From Kineococcus rubinsiae (GTDB lineage: Bacteria; Actinomycetota; Actinomycetes; Actinomycetales; Kineococcaceae), in contig NZ_VWPY01000042.1 of assembly GCF_011839805.1 (NCBI RefSeq), forward strand, positions 1 through 38,237: a stretch of DNA of 38,237 nt, written 5' to 3'. The position numbers and the translations under genes were made by a program. The notes beneath the pieces are model-generated. The model was not told where the DNA came from. It saw nothing but the letters and a program-made list of their open reading frames with translations, and searched no databases. Below are positions 1 through 4,933 of the stretch, in pieces; position 1 is the stretch's first letter; each line of letters opens with the position of its first letter.

Positions 1-597
1 GCGCGCCGGGCGGGGCGCCGACGGCGGCGCGGGCACGCGGGCCAGCGCGAGGACGGCCGCGGCGAGCAGCGCCCCGGCCAGGGTGACGCCGAAGCTGACC
101 AGGGGCGCTCCACCGAGGGCGGCGAGACCCAGGGTGGGCGCGTCGGCCTGGGAGAAGGCGAGCTTGCCCCACGGGAACCCCTCGAACGGCTGGCGCTCGG
201 CGAGGGCCTCCACGGCGATCCAGCCGCACGCCACGGCCAGCGGGCCGAGGCCCCAGCGGGCGCGCTGCAGGCGGGGCAGGAAGAAGCCCAGGACGGTGTA
301 GAAGCCCGCGCACGCGGTCGCCAGGGCGAACCACGGCAGCAGCCCCACGTACGTCCCGCTCCACGCCACGTGCGGGATCGAGAACGCCCACCCGAAGGCG
401 AGTCCCAGCAGGGCCCCGCGGCGGGCGCGCGCGGCGTGGGTCGCGAGGCTCAGCAGCGCGACGGCGAGGGGGGCGGCGATCCACCACCCCGAGTCCGACG
501 CGCTTCCGGGGAAGGCCGCCCACGCGGCGAGGCCGCCGAGGACCGCCAGGGGCAGCGAGGCGAGCAGCGGCAGCGGGGCCGGCGGGGCGGGTCTCAC
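1..597 (-). CDS. lnt: Apolipoprotein N-acyltransferase, N-terminal part (cut by window edge)
   Basis: Lnt transfers the third acyl chain to the N-terminal cysteine of lipoproteins in the cytoplasmic membrane. Translating the minus strand from GTG 597 gives 199 open codons running off the window, beginning VRPAPPAPLPLLASLPLAVL. Several hydrophobic segments follow, and then a segment reading ERQPFEGFPWGKLAFSQAD near residues 145-165, which matches the conserved region at the start of the periplasmic nitrilase domain in this family. The catalytic Glu/Lys/Cys residues lie beyond the window. The start was chosen because a TACCCT hexamer ends exactly 6 nt upstream (604-609, minus), as at many genes here. 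The last base of this GTG and the next base also complete a TGA that ends an upstream open frame, but that frame looks non-coding. Fairly sure of the family, although the diagnostic catalytic residues cannot be seen. Confidence 0.8.
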   Translation of the reverse strand, partial: MRPAPPAPLPLLASLPLAVLGGLAAWAAFPGSASDSGWWIAAPLAVALLSLATHAARARRGALLGLAFGWAFSIPHVAWSGTYVGLLPWFALATACAGFYTVLGFFLPRLQRARWGLGPLAVACGWIAVEALAERQPFEGFPWGKLAFSQADAPTLGLAALGGAPLVSFGVTLAGALLAAAVLALARVPAPPSAPRPAR

Positions 598-603
598 CGG
601 ACG

Positions 604-609
604 AGGGTA
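604..609 (-). promoter_or_regulatory. -10 element of lnt (leaderless type)
   Basis: TACCCT lies 6 nt upstream of the lnt GTG, the spacing expected if transcription starts on the start codon. The imperfect palindrome GCACCTGGGTGC at 616-627 occupies the spacer and the edge of the -35 region. No -35 consensus is visible. Confidence 0.45.
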
Positions 610-923
610 CGTGGCGCACCTGGGTGCTGGAACGACGTGGTCCGGGAGCGAGGTGGGCTGTGGGGACGGAGGTGGGGGCGGGTACCCGCCGGGACCGAGG
701 TCCCGGCCGGCACGCCCCACGAGGGGCTGGCCGGGCCCGCGGCGCCCGTCGTGCCGTCGCACGCCCCGCTGGCCACGAGGCGCGCGCCGTTGTCTAGGGG
801 CGCGCGGACCCGACCTCGCCCACATCCGACCCGTCCGTCCCCCGAGCCGTCGCAGGTGGTGCGGCTGCGACGGCACCCGGGCACGGGCCTGGCCGGTCTT
901 CCTCGTCGTGGACTGCGCTGTCG

Positions 924-951
924 AAGCTACTCGGACCGCGGGGGGTGTCAA
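924..951 (-). promoter_or_regulatory. Near-consensus sigma70-type promoter reading towards lnt
   Basis: On the minus strand TTGACA (951-946) is followed after 16 nt by TAGCTT (929-924). This is one of only two places in the window where a full -35/-10 pair is seen. The predicted start is near 917, about 320 nt before the lnt start codon, so it would make either a long leader or an independent small RNA. Confidence 0.55.
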
Positions 952-956
952 CCGTC

Positions 957-994
957 CCGTGACCTGCGGCGACGTCCGTCGGTGCAGGTCACGG
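957..994. repeat. 11-bp perfect inverted repeat, 16-nt loop
   Basis: The arms CCGTGACCTGC (957-967) and GCAGGTCACGG (984-994) are perfectly complementary. The repeat sits about 90 nt after the amidohydrolase stop and directly upstream of the -35 box at 951-946. It could be a terminator for the amidohydrolase, although no T-tract follows, or an operator for the downstream promoter. Confidence 0.5.
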
Positions 995-1085
995 CGGTGC
1001 AACGGCGGGGCCGCGGGACGAGCTCCCCGGCGTGTCGTTCGGCGTGTCGCAGGGTGATCACTTCATCACGCGGCGTCGCGCGTCG

Positions 1086-2744
1086 TCACGCCGTCCGGTC
1101 GTGCAGGACGACGCCGTCGAGGACCGTGCGCCGGCACTCCGGCGCCGGCACGCCGGGTGAGAGGTCGGGCAGCCCGGGCGTGCCGGAGCGCTCGTCGGTG
1201 CTCCACGCCGCGAGGCGCCCGTCCGGGGCCTGGACCAGGAGGTCCCCCGCGGCCCACACCGCGTAGCTGGCGGGCGCGCCGGGGCGCAGCGCCCCCGGGT
1301 GCCCGGTGCGGGCGACGCGGTGCCCGCCGCGGGTGTGGGCCAGGAAGGCCGCCCGCACGGACGTCGCGTGCTCGGGGGTGCGGTGGAAGGCCGCGGCCCG
1401 CACCGCGCCCCAGGGGTCCAGCGGGGTCACGGGGCTGTCGGAGCCCAGCGCGAGCGGCACGCCCGCGGCGGCCAGCGCCGCGAAGGGGTGCAGCGCGCGG
1501 GCGCGCTCGGGCCCCAGCCGCGCCGCGTAGGCCCCGTCGGGACCGCCCCACGCCGCGTCGAAGGCCGGCTGCACCGACGCCGCGATCCCCAGCCGCGCGA
1601 GGACCCCGACGGCGTGCTCGTCCACCGCCACGGCGTGCTCGACGCGGTGCCCCGCCGACGCCACGGCCGGGGTGCCGAGGTCGGCCTCGACCTCCTCCAG
1701 CGCCGCGCACAGGACGTCCAGCGCCTCGTCGCCGATGGCGTGGAACCCGGCGGGGACCCCCGCCCGGGTGCAGGCGTGCAGGTGGTCGCGCAGCTGCGCG
1801 ACGCCCATCTGCAGGCTCCCGCGGTGCCCGGGTGCGTCGGCGTAGTCCGCCCGCAGCCGCGCCGTGCGCGAGCCGAGGGCCCCGTCGACGTTGAGGTCGC
1901 CGCCCAGGCCCGCGAGCTCGACGCCCTCCGCGGCCGCGGCGGCCAGCAGGTCGCGGACCTCCTCGACGCTGGCGGCGGCCTCGGCCCGGTAGGGCACGAC
2001 GTCGGGCAGCGCCTCGCGCCCCGCCGCGTGCTCCCCCGCGGCCCCGGCCCCGGCGAGGGCGACGAGGGCCGCCAGGTCCCCCGGGCCGCTGATGTGCGGC
2101 CCCGACATCTCGTGCACGGTCGCGATCCCGACGCTCGCGGCCTGACGCAGCGCCGACCGCTGCGCGCGCTCGCGGTCCGCGGGGCCGAGGATGCGCCAGC
2201 GGGCGTCGCGCGCCGCGTGGTGCGCGTCGAGGGTGACCCACCCCTGCGGGTCCCAGCCCGCCGTCCCGGCCAGCTCCGCGATCGCGGCCAGCGAGCTGGA
2301 GACCAGCGCGGAGTGCACGTCGATGCGGGACAGGTACACCGGCGCCCCTCCGGCGGCGACGTCCAGCTGCTCGCGGGTGGGGCGCCCGTCCGGCCACGCC
2401 GAGTCGTCCCAGCCGTGGCCCAGGACCGCGCTCGCCCCGCCGCGCACCGCGGCGGCCACGGCGTCCAGCACCTGCCGGCCGCTGCGGGCCCCGGTCAGGT
2501 CGAGCCCGGTCAGGAGCAGGCCCGTCTCCGTGGTGTGCACGTGCGCGTCGACGAAGGCCGGGGTGACCAGGGCGCCGTCGAGCTCGACGACCTCGTCGCC
2601 CTCGCGCGTCCAGGGCCCCGCGGCCTCGTCCGCGCCGATCCAGGCGATGGAACCGCCTTCGACGACCATCGCGGTCGCGAAGGGGTCGCTGGGGCTGTAG
2701 ATCGCGCCGCCCCGGTAGAGCCGGCGCGCAGGAGGAGTGGCCAC
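1086..2744 (-). CDS. YtcJ-type amidohydrolase (amidohydrolase family 3)
   Basis: A 552-residue metal-dependent hydrolase of the amidohydrolase superfamily. The N-terminal beta-sandwich segment is followed by the metal-binding motif VDAHVH with His68 and His70. Further landmarks of the YtcJ subgroup follow in order: a DGALGSRTARL segment, GFHAIGDEALD, HRVEHA and LGSDSPVTPLDPW near the C-terminus, which should supply the remaining metal ligands and the catalytic Asp. No signal peptide is seen, so it is probably cytoplasmic. The substrate cannot be told from sequence; members act on diverse amides and cyclic compounds. The GTG start has TAGCCT 6 nt upstream and no Shine-Dalgarno sequence, suggesting a leaderless mRNA. 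It is transcribed alone: lnt is almost 500 bp downstream and the lipoprotein gene upstream ends in a strong hairpin. Confidence 0.85.
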   Translation of the reverse strand: MATPPARRLYRGGAIYSPSDPFATAMVVEGGSIAWIGADEAAGPWTREGDEVVELDGALVTPAFVDAHVHTTETGLLLTGLDLTGARSGRQVLDAVAAAVRGGASAVLGHGWDDSAWPDGRPTREQLDVAAGGAPVYLSRIDVHSALVSSSLAAIAELAGTAGWDPQGWVTLDAHHAARDARWRILGPADRERAQRSALRQAASVGIATVHEMSGPHISGPGDLAALVALAGAGAAGEHAAGREALPDVVPYRAEAAASVEEVRDLLAAAAAEGVELAGLGGDLNVDGALGSRTARLRADYADAPGHRGSLQMGVAQLRDHLHACTRAGVPAGFHAIGDEALDVLCAALEEVEADLGTPAVASAGHRVEHAVAVDEHAVGVLARLGIAASVQPAFDAAWGGPDGAYAARLGPERARALHPFAALAAAGVPLALGSDSPVTPLDPWGAVRAAAFHRTPEHATSVRAAFLAHTRGGHRVARTGHPGALRPGAPASYAVWAAGDLLVQAPDGRLAAWSTDERSGTPGLPDLSPGVPAPECRRTVLDGVVLHDRTA

Positions 2745-2750
2745 CCCGGC

Positions 2751-2756
2751 AGGCTA
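2751..2756 (-). promoter_or_regulatory. -10 element of the amidohydrolase gene
   Basis: TAGCCT ends 6 nt before GTG 2744 on the minus strand, the leaderless arrangement. No -35 match is seen. Confidence 0.45.
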
Positions 2757-2777
2757 GGCCGGACCGCCGACGCGCGG

Positions 2778-2810
2778 GGAGCCGCGTCCCCGGGTGGGGG
2801 ACGCGGCTCC
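2778..2810 (-). terminator. Strong hairpin after the lipoprotein gene
   Basis: A perfect 14-bp stem (2778-2791 with 2797-2810) has a 5-nt loop GGGTG and lies about 70 nt beyond the lipoprotein stop. There is no T-tract, as is usual for terminators in high-GC actinobacteria. A weaker GGGTCCC/GGGACCC hairpin lies between the stop and this stem. Confidence 0.65.
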
Positions 2811-2850
2811 TCGATCGGGTCCCGGTGGGGACCCCGGCTGCTCGATCCGG

Positions 2851-2895
2851 TTCAGCTCTGGACGGGTCAGCTGTGAACGAGTCAGCTCTGCGCGG
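2851..2895. repeat. Three imperfect 15-bp tandem units at the end of the lipoprotein gene
   Basis: Units at 2851-2865, 2866-2880 and 2881-2895 share the core TCAGCT(C/G)TG with a period of exactly 15 nt. Because 15 is a multiple of three, the minus strand carries three in-frame AGC-TGA pairs; the first is the natural end of the lipoprotein (Gln-Ser-stop). Confidence 0.6.
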
Positions 2896-3760
2896 GAGCC
2901 GCGGCCCCCTGCATCGCCGCCATGCCCGGCATCTCCGTGACGCTGGCCGGGTCGGGGACGGCCACGGCGACGTCGGAGCCCCAGTCGTAGAAGTCCGTGG
3001 AGACCTTCACGGTCGAGCCCTGGGCGGTGATCTCCTCGACGACGCGCACGGGGCGGTTCTGGTCGTCGACGTAGAGGGTGAAGGGGATCGAGGTGATCCC
3101 GGCCTCGGTGATCGCCTGCTGCGCCTCGGGCGTCTTCTGCTCGGCGGGCAGCTGGTCGTAGGCCTTCTGCACGTCGATGGTGCCGGCGTAGCCCTTGGCC
3201 TCGACCCCGCGCACCGTGGTGCCCGGGACCTCCTTCACGTCGGAGGCCGCGGCCTGCAGCTGCTCCAGCTGCTTGGCCGGGTCGACGGTGGAGGTGTCCA
3301 GGCCCTGCTGCGCCAGCGCATCCAGCGGCACCTCGATCCACTGCCCGGCCGCCGTCAGCGGGGCGCCGGAGAGGTAGGCCGTCCCGTCCACCAGGCGCAG
3401 CGTCACGGCGGTGCCGCCGGCCTGCTGCGGCAGCGTGAGCTTCATCTCGAACGCCTGCGTGGCGGCGTCGAAGGCGCCCTCCCCCGTGACGGCCACGGCC
3501 TGGCCCTGCGCGGTGCCGGAGACGTCGAGGGCGAACTTGGCACTGCCGGCCTCCTTCGACTGCTGCGAGCTGGCCTGCACCACCTGGAAGGCGCTGAGCT
3601 GGGTGGCGGGCGAGGCCACCGACGGGGCCGCCGCGGAGTCGCCGCCGCTGCTGCAGGCGCCGAGGCCCAGGGCGAGCACGGCCGCCCCAGCGACGGAGAA
3701 GGAGGCGAGACGTCCCCTGCTCCAGGTCTTCGTGGTCCGGTTGCGCGTCGTGGTCTGCAC
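2882..3760 (-). CDS. LppX/LprG-like lipoprotein
   Basis: A 292-residue secreted lipoprotein. The N-terminus has a basic stretch, a hydrophobic segment (about residues 18-34) and the lipobox LGAC with the lipidated Cys36, followed by a Ser/Gly/Ala-rich linker. The rest is a beta-rich domain with segments such as TAYLSGAPL, AGQWIEVPLDAL and FTLYVDDQNRPVRVVEE. These resemble the LppX/LprA/LprF/LprG family, whose members carry lipids through the cell envelope; this assignment rests on general resemblance and is moderate. GTG 3760 was chosen because GGAGGA lies about 9 nt upstream and the signal peptide begins there; the open frame continues upstream only as the antisense of the exonuclease gene. 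The gene is divergent from the exonuclease across 219 bp. Confidence 0.7.
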   Translation of the reverse strand: MQTTTRNRTTKTWSRGRLASFSVAGAAVLALGLGACSSGGDSAAAPSVASPATQLSAFQVVQASSQQSKEAGSAKFALDVSGTAQGQAVAVTGEGAFDAATQAFEMKLTLPQQAGGTAVTLRLVDGTAYLSGAPLTAAGQWIEVPLDALAQQGLDTSTVDPAKQLEQLQAAASDVKEVPGTTVRGVEAKGYAGTIDVQKAYDQLPAEQKTPEAQQAITEAGITSIPFTLYVDDQNRPVRVVEEITAQGSTVKVSTDFYDWGSDVAVAVPDPASVTEMPGMAAMQGAAAPAQS

Positions 3761-3979
3761 TGCTGCTCCTCCGTCGGTGCTGTCCGGACGGCCCGGTCTC
3801 GGCCGGGCCCCCGGTCGTCGGTCCCCCGACGATGTGACCAGCATGCGCCTGCGGGCGCTCGCCGGTATCCCTCGTTCGGTGGCACCAGCATCGGCGGTGC
3901 GACGGACCCCCGCCCCGGCGGCCGGCGACCCTGTGCGAGAGCTCCACGGATCCCCCGTCCCTCCTGCGAGGATCGCCGG
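3761..3979. promoter_or_regulatory. Divergent intergenic region with hairpins
   Basis: This 219-bp spacer between the lipoprotein and exonuclease genes holds a GGCCCGG/CCGGGCC inverted repeat (3790-3796 and 3803-3809) and a 7-bp hairpin with TCCC loop (3815-3821 and 3826-3832). Both would lie in the lipoprotein leader if transcription starts further upstream. At the right edge TGC followed by GAGGAT (3965-3973) ends 6 nt before the exonuclease GTG and is the likely extended -10 element of that gene. Confidence 0.4.
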
Positions 3980-4912
3980 GTGCCCTGCCTGATGCTCCTG
4001 GACTCCGCGTCGCTGTACTTCCGCGCCTTCCACGGCGTCCCGGACTCCCTGACGGCCCCGGACGGCACCCCCGTCAACGCCGTGCGCGGCTTCCTGGACT
4101 CGATCGCCTACCTGCTGACCCAGCACCGCCCGACGCACCTCGTCGCCTGCTGGGACGACGACTGGCGCCCCGCGTTCCGCGTCGAGGCGCTGCCCTCCTA
4201 CAAGGCGCACCGCGTCGCCGCCGACGGCGGGGAGGACGCCCCGGACGCGCTGGGCCCGCAGGTGCCCGTCATCGTCGACGTCCTCGCCGCCCTCGGCATC
4301 GCCCGCGTCGGCTGCCCGGGCTTCGAGGCCGACGACGTCATGGCCACCCTCGCGACGCGGGCCGCGGCGCGCGGCAGCGACGTGGACGTCGTGACGGGCG
4401 ACCGCGACCTCTTCCAGCTCGTCTCCGACGCCGACGCGGGCGGCCCGGCCGTCCAGGTCCTCTACGTCGGGCGCGGTGTGCGCAAGCTCGAGGTCGTCGA
4501 CCTCGCCTGGCTGCGGGCGAAGTACGACGTGGACTCCGGTCAGGCCTACGCCGACATGGCCGTCCTGCGCGGGGACCCCTCCGACGGGCTGCCGGGCGTC
4601 GCCGGCATCGGCGAGAAGACCGCGGTGGGGCTGCTGCGCCGCTTCGGCGACCTGGCCGGGGTGCAGGCGGCCGCGCAGGACCCTGCGAGCGACCTGTCCG
4701 GGGGGCAGCGCACCAAGCTGCTCGACGCGGCCGGGTACCTCGCCGCGGCTCCCCTGGTCGTGCGCACCGTCCGCGAGGCGCCGGTGGCCGAGGTCGAGGG
4801 GCTCGTCCCGACGCAGCCCGCGGACGTGGACGCGCTCGGCGAGCTCGTGCACCGCTGGGGCGTGCAGAGCAGCGTCGAGCGGGTCCTGGTGGCGCTCGCG
4901 TCCCTGCGCTGA
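3980..4912 (+). CDS. 5'-3' exonuclease (FEN/PIN-like, Pol I 5'-nuclease family)
   Basis: A 310-residue stand-alone relative of the 5' nuclease domain of DNA polymerase I; the M. tuberculosis counterpart by position and length is Rv2090. Metal-site acidic residues are visible: Asp8 in MLLDSASLYFRAFHG, Asp59/Asp60 in ACWDDDWRP, Glu116/Asp118/Asp119 in GFEADDVMA, and Asp141/Asp143 in VVTGDRDLF. The helix-hairpin-helix segment GLPGVAGIGEKTA follows at about 203-215. It should remove 5' flaps or primers during repair and replication. GTG 3980 is preferred because GAGGAT ends 6 nt upstream; ATG 3992 is an alternative in the same frame, but it would leave the first beta strand very short. The gene is convergent with helY, with only 7 nt between the stop codons. 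Confidence 0.88.
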   Translation: MPCLMLLDSASLYFRAFHGVPDSLTAPDGTPVNAVRGFLDSIAYLLTQHRPTHLVACWDDDWRPAFRVEALPSYKAHRVAADGGEDAPDALGPQVPVIVDVLAALGIARVGCPGFEADDVMATLATRAAARGSDVDVVTGDRDLFQLVSDADAGGPAVQVLYVGRGVRKLEVVDLAWLRAKYDVDSGQAYADMAVLRGDPSDGLPGVAGIGEKTAVGLLRRFGDLAGVQAAAQDPASDLSGGQRTKLLDAAGYLAAAPLVVRTVREAPVAEVEGLVPTQPADVDALGELVHRWGVQSSVERVLVALASLR

Positions 4913-4913
4913 C

Positions 4914-4933
4914 CCTCCCTCAGGTGAGGGAGG
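4914..4933. terminator. Bidirectional hairpin between exonuclease and helY
   Basis: A perfect 9-bp stem CCTCCCTCA/TGAGGGAGG (4914-4922 and 4925-4933) with a 2-nt loop overlaps the helY stop codon and begins 2 nt after the exonuclease stop, so it can serve both converging transcripts. Confidence 0.6.

Larger units (their letters stand above)
598..1085. other. 488-bp gene-free region between amidohydrolase and lnt
   Basis: No frame here has convincing coding character. An open frame on the minus strand (884-594) that ends on the lnt start has noticeably weaker third-position GC than the neighbouring genes. The region holds a near-consensus promoter reading towards lnt (924-951), an 11-bp inverted repeat (957-994), a 14-bp perfect palindrome (677-690), an overlapping 8-bp hairpin with CGAG loop (688-707), a GCACC/GGTGC repeat next to the lnt -10 (616-627) and two 10-nt direct repeats (1028-1037 and 1040-1049). 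It is best read as a terminator/promoter region plus a long structured lnt leader or a small RNA. No known riboswitch, RNase P RNA, tmRNA or SRP RNA signature was recognised. Confidence 0.5.

Noticed and set aside
594-884. Open frame of 96 codons on the minus strand ending in a GTGA overlap with the lnt start, possibly a leader peptide gene.
   Set aside because: Third codon positions are clearly less GC-biased than in real genes here, composition is odd (many Cys, Arg, Pro, Thr), and there is no ribosome binding site. Kept only as part of the leader region.
2882-4852. A 656-codon minus-strand frame that would make the lipoprotein much longer.
   Set aside because: Its first 360 codons are antisense to the exonuclease gene; the signal peptide, lipobox and GGAGGA site place the start at 3760.
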